A stretch of DNA of 64,000 nt. Source: Molanna angustata. Lineage: Eukaryota; Arthropoda; Insecta; Trichoptera; Molannidae. The position numbers and the translations under genes were made by a program. Each line of letters starts with the position of its first letter. Position 1 is the stretch's first letter. The stretch lies in NCBI GenBank assembly GCA_963576475.1, contig OY754980.1, positions 29,619,563-29,683,562 of the forward strand. The letters are read 5' to 3'. The notes beneath the pieces are model-generated. The model ran no database searches. It was given only the letters and a program-made list of their open reading frames with translations, and was not told the origin of the DNA. Of the stretch, positions 43,986 through 55,869 are shown piece by piece.

Positions 43986-44895
43986 GACATCACATATTCT
44001 TATTATCTCCGAGTTCCTTACTGTGTTACGAAGTGTTACGCCTTCGATGGTTCAGATGCTTTTGTGAATTTGATAGTTTTTTTCGTGGATTTCATCATCT
44101 AAACTTGACAAATTTTATACAGAACCACCCATGAAGTATCTTGTTTCTACAAAAAAAAATTAAATTGGAAGACGTGGAAAAAATTATAATCTACTGCAAA
44201 TTGAGGATTTTCTCATTGATCGCATTTTCAGACCTTCTCAAAAAAATATATCGGACCATCCTTGAGGTACCCCTTGTAATTTTTTTTAGGATAACGTCGC
44301 AAAGAGTTGTCACTGCAAGAATCCATAAAAAAAACGTAAGGAAGAATATTGACAAACTTCTCATATTATGTTGAAGTAGGTTAAAAATAGAAAAAAAATA
44401 TTCGTATTGGAGAGTAAAAATCACATCAATCATTGTATTCGGTTCATTTCATTGTTGTTCAGTTGATATTCTGCGTATTGCCCCTTCCGCTGTGTCAATA
44501 TTTTCTCTTGATACCTTCCACGGCTCTCCACTTTCTTTTTTCCATACATTTGGCAGCCCCCATTCTTCGATACAATCAGTCCTGCCAACCGTGTAATCGA
44601 AGTGATTGGAAAAGTTTCCCAATAAATAGTTTAACTCGTACATCCAAGAGAGAGAGTAGCAGAGACGTATCCGATTTACGTTTTCATCGATTGAACTTCA
44701 AGTCATCCGTACAGACATCATTACACTCATACTTATTTATATCATTGTCGTTACTGATGAACGCAACGCCACACGCGTCTGGCGGCAGACGGATCAATGG
44801 ACGGAAGTCGGAAATACGCGTGCACACAAATATTTAAGTGAATAAATAATAAACAGAATAAAAATAGTAAGTATCTTACAACAAATAGTAAGTAG
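43986..44895. other. Unassigned sequence
   Basis: A 134-codon plus frame (44433-44837) and a 64-codon minus frame (TDCIEEWGLPNVWKKESGEP) overlap. The minus one looks slightly more protein-like, but I cannot place it. 44755-44825 is GC-richer. Confidence 0.3.
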
Positions 44896-44975
44896 TAAGT
44901 ATCTTAAATAGTAAGTATCTTTCGCTCACGCAAGTCGCTATTATTATTAAAGTCTAAATGAACCTAACCCAAAAA
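44896..44975 (-). repeat. Repeat shared with 47705-47785
   Basis: Reverse of GGGTTAGGTTCATTTAGACT, TTAATAATAATAGCGACTTG, CGTGAGCGAAAGATACTT; the plus copy at 47708 reads TTAGGTTAGGTTTAAGTTTG, AATAATAGTGACTCGCGTGA, GCGATACTC. Element boundaries unknown. Confidence 0.6.
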
Positions 44976-45386
44976 ATTAAGGGTAATGAGATTTACGTAC
45001 ATATACATTATATTATTATTTCGTTGTCGTATGATTTTCTTTTGATTCATCTGTCGCCAGACGCCAGTCGCAACGCCAAGACCATTTATTCCCCATAGCG
45101 TAAGCTTACTGATAGTTTTTCTTAAATACTTCCAAAAAGGATGTTCTTTGAATAAAAAAGGATTTTTTGACAATAAATGAATAGATTTATATCAATAGCA
45201 TATGCATGCATTATGGTTGTTGTGAAAATCAACATGCCCTTTGATCGAAAGGGGACGGGGGCTTAAGGCAAGTGTTTTTTTTTTTCACTTGCGAGATTTG
45301 ACCATAGACTTAATAAAGAAATACAAGACCGCCCTCTTTTTTATTACTAGTTGCATGAAACACATGAGATCCAACTGTCGATGGCG

Positions 45387-45738
45387 ATGCCCCCGGCATG
45401 ACTGGTGGACATGTCCCGTTCGGCGGCAGTGCGCCATGCTGAGGAGACAGGTGTAGCTGATGCTGCGCTTGGCGTGGAAATCGAAGAACTGAAAGTAGGT
45501 ACTACAGGCGTGGTGAAGGTTTCCTGTCGAGTAATGTGTTACCGTGGAATTGTTGGGTGGGAAACCCTCGCCATGATTGACGGGCCTTCGCGTTTGTGAT
45601 TGGACTCTTAGTGGTAGCGGTATGGAATATGCTTGATGGCAGTTCTTGTTTCGTCCGACGAGCAGCCGCTCCGGGGGTGAAAAGAACTAAGTATACAGTT
45701 CTATACTTTTCCATAGAATGGAGTAGGTGACTGCGACA
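45387..45738. mobile_element. GC-rich 352-bp insert of unknown origin
   Basis: It is flanked by the 11-bp duplication TGTCGATGGCG (45376-45386 and 45739-45749), so it was inserted, not simply captured. It is far richer in G+C than its host. A 64-codon plus frame reads RSAAVRHAEETGVADAALGV, EIEELKVGTTGVVKVSCRV. No family recognised, no poly(A) tail. Confidence 0.6.
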
Positions 45739-45789
45739 TGTCGATGGCGTATGTATAGTTGAAGAATACGTACCAAAATATAAACCCTT

Positions 45790-46537
45790 AATTTTATTTT
45801 GACAAACTTTTCAACATCTCAATAGAGACGAAGTTGGAATATTATAAAAGAACCAGGAACTCAAACCACCTACAAGGCTTGAGCTCCTGATTCTTCTTGA
45901 GACGAAGTTGGAATATTATAAAAGAACCAGGAACTCAAACCACCTACAAGGCTTGAGCTCCTGATTCTTCTTGAGACGAAGTTGGAATATTATAAAAGAA
46001 CCAGGAACTCAAACCACCTACAAGGCTTGAGCTCCTGATTCTTCTTGAGACGAAGTTGGAATATTATAAAAGAACCAGGAACTCAAACCACCTACAAGGC
46101 TTGAGCTCCTGATTCTTCTTGAGACGAAGTTGGAATATTATAAAAGAACCAGGAACTCAAACCACCTACAAGGCTTGAGCTCCTGATTCTTCTTGAGACG
46201 AAGTTGGAATATTATAAAAGAACCAGGAACTCAAACCACCTACAAGGCTTGAGCTCCTGATTCTTCTTGAGACGAAGTTGGAATATTATAAAAGAACCAG
46301 GAACTCAAACCACCTACAAGGCTTGAGCTCCTGATTCTTCTTGAGACGAAGTTGGAATATTATAAAAGAACCAGGAACTCAAACCACCTACAGGGCTTGA
46401 GCTCCTGGTTCTTTTATAATATTCCAACTTCGTCTCTATTGAGATGTTGAAAAGTTTTTCAAAAAAAAAATCTTTTTTGACTCCCGACAGGGAAAACAAT
46501 CCAATGTTTGCGTATATGTAATTAAAAAATATATTCG
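45790..46537. mobile_element. FB1 copy carrying a tandem array
   Basis: Starts GACAAACTTTTCAACATCTC, then the array 45825-46416, then the inverted half (GGTTCTTTTATAATATTCCA, CGTCTCTATTGAGATGTT) and the terminal GACTCCCGACAGGG, TTTGCGTATATG. Flanked by TATAAACCCT within the Helitron. Confidence 0.8.
45825..46436. repeat. Eight apparently identical 74-bp tandem units
   Basis: Units start at 45825, 45899, 45973, 46047, 46121, 46195, 46269 and 46343: exact 74-bp spacing. Each reads GAGACGAAGTTGGAATATTA, TAAAAGAACCAGGAACTCAA, ACCACCTACAAGGCTTGAGC, TCCTGATTCTTCTT. Only the last differs (ACAGGG, then the mirrored arm). The unit is the tip of the FB1 palindrome repeated. Identity implies recent amplification. 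Confidence 0.93.
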
Positions 46538-46984
46538 ATTTATAAACCCTAAAATCCAAGTAATTAAATGTCTTAAGATAATGTGTTTCCTTATTATACT
46601 ATAACAAAACATGTATGTCAGAATAGGATAAAGTGGAGTTCAGTCCTTTTTTCTTACCCCAAATATCTAAACATTTTGTTTGTACATATGAATACTATAA
46701 TTGGCAATATAATTTTTTTTTACCTATTTGTATAAATTTTTCTTATGTGCTGTTGTATTCTATAAAATAAATAAGAAAAAATAAATAAAAAAAAAGATTA
46801 AGTATCAAACTATGTATAAGAGTCCCGTGAATATTGTGTATTCTGCCATACAAATTTTATGAAACGTTATAGTAACTAAAATTATTTTTTGCAAAAATTG
46901 ATAAAAAAAAGGTTGAGATGTTTGGGACCTCACATGGAGTAGAGGCGAGGGTGGAGGGAAAGAAGTAGAAGAATCTCTGTCAAA

Positions 46985-47190
46985 TTTTAATATAAATATA
47001 TTTGCTTTGAGGCACTAGCTTAGCATAGTGCTTCCACTATTTTTATTATCATCATTTTCAGGTGTCCAGTTGTGGGGGATTCACGCTTGTATCTTACATA
47101 TTTCATTTCACAAGAAAATGTACACCCATACAACTGTCGTTGGTTACCCCACATTGTGAGATATGCCGTGATGGTATGAATGATTGAATT
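46985..47190 (+). mobile_element. Second copy of the repeat at 15440-15745
   Basis: GAGGCACTAGCTTAGCATAG, TGCTTCCACTATTTTTATT, ACACCCATACAACTGTCGTT, GGTTACCCCACATTGTGAG, ATGCCGTGATGGTATG. About 60 bp are missing relative to the other copy. Ends with the RTE-type tail. Confidence 0.6.
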
Positions 47191-47960
47191 ACTAAAGTTG
47201 TAATGTATTCACGCATACTTTCATCGCACAAAGGAGATTATTGTTTATCGCTTTTGTACCGCGATCATAACGATGTATTATATAAACAATGGGTCGTTAT
47301 GAAGGAGGAATGTGATATATGTAATAATACCGTATTCGTTTAGCGGAATGAAAGTTCTTTACTGTAGGAAACTTTAAACTTTAACGATTAGAACGTAAAT
47401 CATACAACACATATATTTTATATTATAATTTATGATACAGCCGAGGATCAAGTGATTCTTCAACGTTTTATATAAATAATAATTTTAATCATTTATTTAC
47501 TTGAATGAAAAAACATTAAGAACACAAATTTTCCAAAATACCCAACAATATCTGTGGTACATATATAGTTTTGCCCAGCATCACTGTATACACATAGTTA
47601 TGTATATCTTCGAAGACAGTCGGATGTCTTCGTGAAACACAGGATTGGCCGAAGTCATACGAACGCTATGAGTAGCATCTAGTCCCAGCTTTTCTTTTCT
47701 GCATTCTTAGGTTAGGTTTAAGTTTGTTTATAGTAATAATAGTGACTCGCGTGAGCGATACTCTATTATTATTATATTATAAATAAACTTACTAAACCGG
47801 AAACATGTGAATGTGGATTGTAGACGCTAGTACATAAGCTATCGTGCTCATTCCGTAAGAAGGGCTCGTATCGTCACCACCGTGTTTGTCTGGTTATTGA
47901 AACTAGTATACGCGTGCAATTTAATCATATACAATATAATAAAATCAGTGTTAATTAAGT
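47191..47960. other. Unassigned sequence
   Basis: 47230-47350 and 47600-47700 are less AT-rich without coding pattern. 47705-47785 is a repeat shared with 44896-44975. Confidence 0.35.
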
Positions 47961-47966
47961 TAAGCC

Positions 47967-48180
47967 GACAGCCGTGGCACAGTTGGTAAGCCGTTTGGTT
48001 TCTGTGCGGGCGTCCTGGGTTCGATCCCCAGCAAGAGAAATTTATTGAAATTCATTTCTCACGTTAATGTGGCTTCTCTGGGCTGGAAACACTGGTTAGT
48101 TGGAAGAAATTGCTATATGGCAATAAACTCGCCACTTGCGCGCAGGGTGCATGGAAGTGTTAATTATTATTATTATTATA
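47967..48180 (+). mobile_element. tRNA-derived SINE, family SINE-2, reference copy
   Basis: GCCGTGGCACAGTTGGTAAG (A-box) and TGGGTTCGATCCCCAGC (B-box) lie at tRNA spacing. The body is ATTCATTTCTCACGTTAATG, GCTTCTCTGGGCTGGAAACA, CTGGTTAGTTGGAAGAAATT and the 3' stem TTGCTATATGGCAATAAACT with CGCCACTTGCGC, then (TTA)n. Other copies: 19745 (-), 28428 (-), 29676 (+), 55870 (+). Confidence 0.92.
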
Positions 48181-49184
48181 CCTACCTGTTTTTTATTTAT
48201 AAATATATCACATAGATTTTTCAATTTTATATTCTTTCATTTCTATTAATCTAAAGTAATAAAGCAATCAATATGTTAGTGTGTGTGTGTGTGTGTGTGT
48301 TTGTCTCACGCCTTTTGAAAAACCAAGAGCATCTAAAAATCTAATTTATGTGCGAACGTGTACCAGTATACCTGATGCAGTGTCACGCTAAAAATAATGC
48401 GATTAAAATGCTGAATTTTAAAGATATTTCAATAATTATTTTTTTCATACAAAATTTTCCAAGTCATATCTGTCAAAAAAGTGTACATTTTGCACGCAAA
48501 TATCTGTTAGTTTAAAAGATAGAAGTACGTATTTATACGAAAAAAATATATTTTCAAGTATAACTTAGCTTTTAAGTGAAAAACATGGTGAATATTTTGT
48601 CTAATTATAATGTTCAACTTATTTTTAAAGTATGCGTTTTGTACAAATGTACATATAACCCCACCATTTTAATATCTTTTCATACGATATTTAATTTTCC
48701 TACCGAATGAATATGTTCTTTAAAATAATATACCTTTGAAATAAATGTGATTATGAAATAATAAAATGAAACACAAGACATTACAGCAAGTTTTAAGACA
48801 TATATTGTAAAAGTCTGTTAATTATTAGTAAACATATAGGCGTAATAAAATTGCATAATTTGTTGAAAATATTTGATTTTTCTGACAATTTTCATTTTTA
48901 TGGCATCGAACAAACCAATGTAGGTACCTACATATTCAAAAAATGTCTCCATAACATTTGATATTTTTCACATGTTGGAACATGGTTACTATGGTAACGG
49001 ACACATTCTGATATTCAAATAAAATTTGTTATAAATCGAATTCGAATTAATTTAGAACATCATTGTAGGTAGGTACCTACATACCTAATACTTACTACTT
49101 AAAAACCAAGAATATACTGATTTTGTATAGGAAAATTATTAAACTATTTTAGGTTAACTACAATACACATTCAATATACCTGCA
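48181..49184. other. Unassigned sequence
   Basis: Contains a (GT)n microsatellite at 48279-48300. No genes or shared repeats seen. Confidence 0.4.
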
Positions 49185-49740
49185 AACTATTTCCTATAGT
49201 GAAATTCTTCTTTTTTCTATGTAGACCTTTGCGTGATTTTTTCTACAAACTATTTCTTGGGGTTTAAATCTTCTTCCTCGTCTTTTGTGAAGTCATTTGG
49301 GACAGTTCATAAATAAACTATTTCCTATAGTCTAATTTTTCTTTTTCTTAATTTATGTAGACCTTGGGTGAGTTTTTATACAAACCATTTCCTATAGTCT
49401 AATTCGTCTTCTTCTTCCTTTATGTAGACCTTTTGGTTAGTTTTTAAACAAACTATTTTTAAACAAACTATCCTTTAGTCTAATTCTTCGTTTTCTTATT
49501 TTATGTAGATGTTGGGTGAATTTTATATAAAATATTTCCTATAGTTCAATTCATCTTCTTCTTCTTTTATGAAGACATTTTGGTCAGTTTTTTATATAAT
49601 ACATTCCCTAATGTGTAATTCTTCTATTTCATCTTCTATGTAGACCATTGGGTCAGTTTTTATTACAAACTATTTGTTATAGTTTTATGCTTCTACTTCT
49701 TTTTTTATTTAGTCTTTTGGATTAGTTTTATGTCTAATAG
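49185..49740. repeat. Degenerate tandem repeat, about 60-70 bp units
   Basis: About eight copies of CAAACTATTTCCTATAGTCT, AATTCTTCTTCTT and TATGTAGACCTTTGGGTCAG with TTTTTA. Units differ by small indels and substitutions, so it is old. Confidence 0.82.
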
Positions 49741-50470
49741 TCTATTGTAACGAAATATTATAAACAACATGCATACCTACTTGATGAAAATACATAAAAA
49801 CGAGTGGGATGTGACCAACACTAGAATCTTCTCATTACTTTTGTTCAATCATTTACACCATTTATTATATCATCATATATTGCTTAATTTTCAATAACTA
49901 CACATTTCATTTTGATGACAATATATAAAAAATCGGGGTTGTGGCCATTGCTGGATCTTCACAACGTTTATATTCATATTAAAAACTATTTAACTTTTCA
50001 GTAATGTAGACTTATGTGTCAGTTTTAAGTCTATCAGTTTTATTGTGCAAAACTATAATAAACTATATGCACACTTGACGAAAAATATAAAAACGAATGG
50101 GATGGGACCAACACTAGAATATTTTCAGTACTTTTGTTTAATCAATTTTTAAACCATTTCCCATCATCCAAAATTACTAAATATTTAAAACACATTATTT
50201 GCGTTCGATGACAATATATAAAAATAGGGGTTGTGGCCAAATCCAAACTCTTTACGACGTTGTCTTTTTATAATAAGTCATATTTAAAATCATTTCCCAT
50301 AGTCCATGCGTGCAGAAATTGTATGTGCTTATAATATAAAAGCAAATGGATTGTGGCCATCACTTTAAGATTTTACACCGCTTAAACTCAATTAAATTTC
50401 AAACTACTTTTCATATTACGGTTAAAAAAAATTATGTGTGACAATATTATGTAGGTATATAAACGATTGC
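49741..50470. repeat. Degenerate longer-period repeat following the array
   Basis: About 290 bp apart, two copies share ATAAACAACATGCATACCTA / ATAAACTATATGCACACTTG, AAAAACGAGTGGGATGTGAC / AAAAACGAATGGGATGGGAC and CAACACTAGAAT. Within them shorter relatives (ATATATAAAAATCGGGGTTG, TGGCC) occur at 49920, 50215 and 50335. Confidence 0.7.
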
Positions 50471-50639
50471 TTATTACTTCACTAATTTACATTCTTGGCC
50501 AACGGCGGGACATAAAAGCTAGTAATTGAATAATTATGGAAAAAAAAACTTTTAAATTATTTTCTCTATATTATATTATTGTAGAAAAATAATTGGCATA
50601 CCCCGATTTGGACATTATTTATCTTATATTTCTACTTTA

Positions 50640-51180
50640 TGCTAAATTTTTAACATCTTGATAGAGATGAAGTCGGAATCATGGCACCTTCAGGGCATAC
50701 GACCTGTCATCGGCTGGTTTACGTGATCACTTTATGCGCTTGCGCAACGTTCACCAGTTATGCCTTTTTATTGAGTTCCCTATCAATCCAATTTTTGAAA
50801 CGTTTGAATATTTTAATTATGAAAAGCTATTCGTTTGAAAATAAGCTGAAACACCATCGCCATCTATGTAGTATCGATGAAACTACTCAGTGACGCCATA
50901 TATTGAGAAATTGGTTTGTAAACAATGAAAGCAACAGTCCTTTTACATGAGGTGACAATGTTTTCGCATATATGTCACCCTTGAACCGCACCGGAATCAT
51001 TATATAATTTTTGGCTTTTTACACTTATTTGTACCAATGTATGTATATGTAAATCATATACGCAAATGCTGGATATTTTTTTCCCTTTCGAAAGTAAATG
51101 AGAATTTTATGAAAAAATTATAATATCTTAACAGAGACAACGTTGGATTATTATAGAATAACTGGGAAATTGAATCTGAC
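50640..51180 (+). mobile_element. FB1 copy, long, single orientation
   Basis: Runs through most FB1 phrases in order: ACATCTTGATAGAGATGAAG, ATCATGGCACCTTCAGGGCA, CGCTTGCGCAACGTTCACCA, GCCATCTATGTAGTATCGAT, ACATGAGGTGACAATGTTTT, CATATACGCAAATGCTGG, and then the opening phrase again (ATCTTAACAGAGACAACGTT). So the start motif recurs as a direct repeat at the end. Confidence 0.8.
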
Positions 51181-51289
51181 CCGCTGTACCAAAAGTTTGC
51201 TCAACCATGCTCTAAATGATACCTGTTGCGAAACTGATGGAATAAACGCTTGAATATTGTTTCATCATGTATTACCTATCAAATAAGTT

Positions 51290-51430
51290 AATTAATAACA
51301 ATAAGGTATTATGAGTAATTTTTTGTTATCCTTTTGAATAATGCATGGAGTTTTCACTGGTACACTAATAAAGCAATGCAAAATTGTCTGTTTTATAAAT
51401 TATGTAGACTGTATAACTCTCTATCAGCCT
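51290..51430 (+). mobile_element. LINE-like 3' UTR ending in the (AAAT)n tract
   Basis: Aligned with 34855-34980. Here it is followed directly by (AAAT)n, consistent with a LINE tail that expanded. Confidence 0.55.
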
Positions 51431-51728
<298 letters not shown>

Positions 51729-52084
51729 CCCATTGTTCCATAGTAGAAGACAATAAGTAAAAATAAATAATTCAATATTATAAATATTTTCTTGGAATGT
51801 TTTGTTTGGGGTTACATTATAAGTCGCTTGCTTTGTATCGCAGGGGAAATTTAAGTAATAATTTTTGTGTGAAATTCTTTCGAAACTTGTAAATAATTAA
51901 TGACGTCGCCACAGAGCGGGCCTTGAATATTGAATGTCACCCCTGTGTGTGTGTGTGTGATCATAACGTACGTAGGTACATTAGTCATTTCAAATTGTTT
52001 GCCCATAAATAACGTATAAAATATGACATAAATATGAAATTCCTTGAACAAAAGCTAGGTCAGCGTGCCAAAAGAATATTTCCT

Positions 52085-52690
52085 ACAAAATAAAGCTGAT
52101 GCACATCACTGAGAGCGTCCACGCTGTAAAATGAATCCTCGTGGACGAGCGTGGGATAAGAACTTCGTTGTTACTATTCGTGAAATGTATGCTGAGATTG
52201 TATTCTGGATGTTTCATCACAAAGTATCTGTGTGTGTATGTGTGATGTGTACTAGGTATGTGCTATATACAGCATGTTTATTATACTTATCGATTATAGA
52301 CTTCCCCCTCTCTCCCGATTCTTATTTAATTTTACTAATTTGTACATATATCTAATACTCGCTTAGACCCCATTAGATTTTGAGGGATATCTGAATAGTG
52401 CTTCTCAATTTTTTTAAACATCAACTATATTAATGTGACTCCCAAGCTCTGGAAACACAATATGTGATATTTTTATTTTTAAATTGTTAAAATGGCACAT
52501 TACTTTCATAAAATGGCATTCAAGAAGTATCAAGCTTTCATAAGAAAACATTTAAATCAAAAATAATTTAGCTACCTCATTTCAATAAAATGTCAAAATT
52601 TTCTATACAAAATTTGAATACTTTGTGAAGTGACTTGGTAGTGAGGAGTATATCGTTGGCTATAACCCACTCATTTTTTTTAATAATAAT
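52085..52690 (-). repeat. REP-B, copy 2 (reverse)
   Basis: Reverse order of REP-B phrases: GAGATTGTATTCTGGATGTT, CTAATACTCGCTTAGACCCC, GATATCTGAATAGTGCTTCT, CTATAACCCACTCATTTTTT. Longest copy toward the REP-B 3' side. Confidence 0.72.
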
Positions 52691-52699
52691 TGAAAAAGT

Positions 52700-53165
52700 T
52701 TTATTTTATAGGGATCGGATACGTTAAGAAATAATTTATAATTCGACATTATTTTGTATGTTGTCATAATGTATTTGGAAAACAACAGAATTCCCTTACA
52801 TATCTTAAGAAATCATTTTTAAAGGAGTTTATTTGATTTTTATTTTGTGCTCCAAATACAGTGCTTTCACAAATCCGCCTCTATTGGTGGCTGTGCCTTA
52901 ATATTAATAAAAAAATAAAAATAATACCTATGTGCTGTAAATTATACACGTGCGTTGCGTGTACCTATATGCACGCTGGTGTATATGGGGTTTTAGATTT
53001 TAAATAAGTAAACAACTACAGAAGCTGAATTGTTTAAGTAGGTTTTGTCCAACGCATTACTCTACGCGTAATAATATCATATTATTTGTTTTTCAGTCAC
53101 ATTAACAATGCAAACATTTTAAATATGACACAAAGAAAAACAATACCTACAAAAACATTTTATGA
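52700..53165. other. Unassigned sequence
   Basis: Nothing recognised. Confidence 0.35.
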
Positions 53166-53400
53166 CAAGTTTTTAACATCTTAATAGAGACGATCTTGTA
53201 ATATAACCAGGAACTCATGGCACCTTCAGGGCGTACGACCGGTTCCCCAATTAAGCCTTCTTATTGAGTTTCCTATCAATCCAATTTTTGAAAGTTAATA
53301 CTTTAATTGTGAAAATAAAACCTTTTTTGCAACGCCATCTTTTGAGGAACAAAATCATTTATTATTATCCGTCGATTGACATGGCTTCCCAACTGTAGCA
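53166..53400 (+). mobile_element. FB1 copy, eroded
   Basis: ACAAGTTTTTAACATCTTAA, TAGAGACGATCTTG, CATGGCACCTTCAGGGCGTA, AGTTTCCTATCAATCC and TTTTTGCAACGCCATC. A middle section is missing. Confidence 0.7.
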
Positions 53401-53409
53401 TTTCATAAT

Positions 53410-53595
53410 AATTATGTTAAATATGAACACATATATATTCCACATAGAATTTATTTGTCTTTCGACGACTGATTTGGCTTTCAAGGCCATAATCAACCAG
53501 TTGATTATGGCCTTGTAAGCCGAAACGGTCGTCGGAAGTCAAATAATTTCGTTGTGGAATATATGTATAATATGTGTTCATAGTTCATATTAATC
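53410..53595. repeat. Foldback repeat, arms about 80 bp
   Basis: TATATTCCACATAGAATTTA, TTTGTCTTTCGACGACTG, GGCTTTCAAGGCCATAATCA mirror TGATTATGGCCTTGTAAGCC, GGTCGTCGGAAGTCAAAT and TCGTTGTGGAATATA. The tip is CCAGTTG. A palindromic MITE-like repeat. Confidence 0.8.
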
Positions 53596-53614
53596 ACAAT
53601 TAGTTATTTTTTAT

Positions 53615-54240
53615 ATTTTTTGTTTATTTTAATATATTTTATTTTTATTTATTTATTTATTTATACTATGAAAACACGTGTTTTTTACGTCATTATTTTT
53701 ATATATACATATTATGTGTATATATTTTTATGTCATTATTTTTATACGTCATGTCATTATTTTTATCTTTTTTTTTTTTTTTTTTATTTTATTTTTTTTT
53801 TTTTTTTTATTTTTTTTTTTTATACGGTGATATTGTTTTTGCTTCCGGTTATATTATTTAATGTTTGTGTTAATATATATTGATATGTACTTATACCTTA
53901 TTATTATTATTATTTTTTTTTTTTTTTTTTTATTATTTTTAAATGTTGTATATATTATATGGTTTGTGTTGCATTGCACCCCCCTGCTCACGAACTGAAA
54001 TAAAATTAAATTTATTTATTTTATTTATTTATACGTCATGTCATGTCATTATTTTACATCTATGTCATTATTTTTATACGTCATTATTTTTATGTCATTA
54101 TTTTTATATAATATATGTGTATATATTTATATATATATATCTGTATATACTATATATGTGTATATGTATATACTATGAAAACACGTGTTTTTTACGTCAT
54201 TATTTTTAAAAATTTAAATTTTTTGTGCGATTTTCAAAAA
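53615..54240. repeat. Low-complexity T-rich region with repeated phrases
   Basis: Long T and TTA runs. TATACTATGAAAACACGTGT and TTTTTACGTCATTATTTTTA occur at both 53662 and 54172, and TACGTCATGTCATTATTTT several times. The frames of 87-88 codons here are compositional. Confidence 0.85.
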
Positions 54241-55235
54241 CTTGTAAAATTCAAAGAAATAGAGATATTTAAATAGTATAAGATTTAAAAAAAAAATGTC
54301 TGAATTTATACTCTTAAACATTGAGTTGTATTATAACTCAATGCTCTTAAACAGAGTTTTAAAACAGAGATATTTATATTAATACTCGTATGAAAGGTTT
54401 TTTAGGTTATAAAATGAATCTTATTACATATTTAAATTTGAAATCATAAAAAAATATTGTCACAAAGAAAAAAACATTAATTGCGAAATATCATAATGAA
54501 TGATGCAAGTTGTTAAAACGTATTATTTCAAAATCAAAATAGTGGATATTAAGGTATGTATAGACCGCGGCCAATTTTATGTGTGTTTGAAGCATGTGTG
54601 AAGGTACCAACCCATTTTTACCATACTTTTGTATTTGAACGTAGATTTTGTAAAGTTTTCTTCAAGAAACTGGCTCTCACATACACGAGTTTCCATAGAA
54701 TCCACTTTTGTTGGGACAGTAATTGACATATATTTATTTTATTACGGTTGTTTGCCTGTTTTTTTTCTTATTTAATTATATAAAGGAAACTTTGTTAACA
54801 AAATAAAATACACTGGGGCAGTATGGTCGGATGATATAAAACAATTAGCCCCGAGCAACTGAAAAGGATCCCCCAAATATCACGCTATGTAGTGGAATAA
54901 TCCAGATACCTACTTCTAAGATAGGACATGAAAATACACGTCAGCCTTTATGAAAATATATGTACTTACCTACGTGAAACTCTTTTGATAATAATATTTT
55001 TTGGAAATTTTTATTTTTAAAAGTAACGGCTTCACAATTTACTTCGTCTGTCTGTCCGTACTGGAATTTCATTTTTAACTAAAGCTCAGTTAGAGCTATG
55101 AAACTTTTAGTATTTGTGTATTCCCGACGAAAAAGCATGTTAAAATTGCTTGAATCATTTAATTAAATTTGCCAATTTTGTACATCATAAAAACTTGTAA
55201 ATTTTTAAGTACTGTTTATATCGTTTCACAATGAA
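54241..55235. other. Unassigned sequence
   Basis: AT-rich, no gene or repeat recognised apart from a small palindrome (ACATTGAGTTGTATTATAAC, TCAATG) at about 54318. Confidence 0.35.
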
Positions 55236-55868
55236 TTATTATTTATTTTTATTTATTTATCACATCATTTAAATAATCTTCTTTAAAAATAAACAACTGC
55301 TGCCCAACTAGGTATACCTGTTATAGGGCTAGCAGTGTGCATATTATTATAATATTTTAAAGGAGACATATAGGTTGTACATATTTGCATTTTTAAAAAG
55401 TATCTAAACAATATAAACTTAACAATTGTACACAGAATAAAACATGGGATTGGAGTATACATATTGTGTATGTAGGAATCTTGTCATTTTTTTTTGTTAA
55501 TTGCACAAATAATCTGAAACTGTATCTCTTGGGAATACTGAACAGACAGATCATAGATGTGATCCGTCAGTCATATCTTTATTCAGTCGAGTCATATAAA
55601 ATTTATAAAACAATCAGGATTTTTTTGCGAAAGAAAAAAGAAGAAAAAAAACAATTATATAAATTATGTCTATAACATCCTTACACTACGATGTCGAACG
55701 TATAATACATTTTAGTTCTCCCGTAGTACATGATGTATTCGGAACTTTATCTTTTAAATGATTTCAGCGATATTATTTCTTTTAATGATGTAGGCAACAT
55801 GTTATAAATTCTGGGGGCAATGAAAATAAAATGTCTTTGACCAAAAGCTGTTCTCATGTGTGGAATTG
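55236..55868 (-). pseudogene. LINE C-terminal remnant and 3' UTR
   Basis: Minus strand from 55868: YAIPHMRTAFGQRHFIFIAP, RIYNMLPTSLKEIISLKSFK then stops. The APRIYNMLP..L pattern is the CR1/Jockey-type ORF2 end. The 3' UTR runs to AAT-rich AAATAAAAATAAATAAT near 55240. Confidence 0.72.
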
Positions 55869-55869
55869 C

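Larger units (their letters stand above)
45347..46920 (-). mobile_element. Helitron-like element, copy 6, with two later insertions
   Basis: In reverse: the CTAG end (ACTAGTTGCATGAAACACAT), GAGATCCAACTGTCGATGGC, then an insert 45387-45738, then TATGTATAGTTGAAGAATAC, TATAAACCCTT, a second insert (FB1, about 45790-46537), then TTTATAAACCCTAAAATCC and the body to CATACAAATTTTATGAAACG. The 5' tip is lost. TATAAACCCT occurs on both sides of the second insert. Confidence 0.8.

Noticed and set aside
45387..45738. Helitron gene capture
   Set aside because: An 11-bp direct duplication flanks the insert, which points to a separate insertion rather than capture; kept only as an open question.
53620..54209. 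Two 87-88 codon hydrophobic frames
   Set aside because: Low-complexity T/TTA-rich DNA; composition alone explains them.
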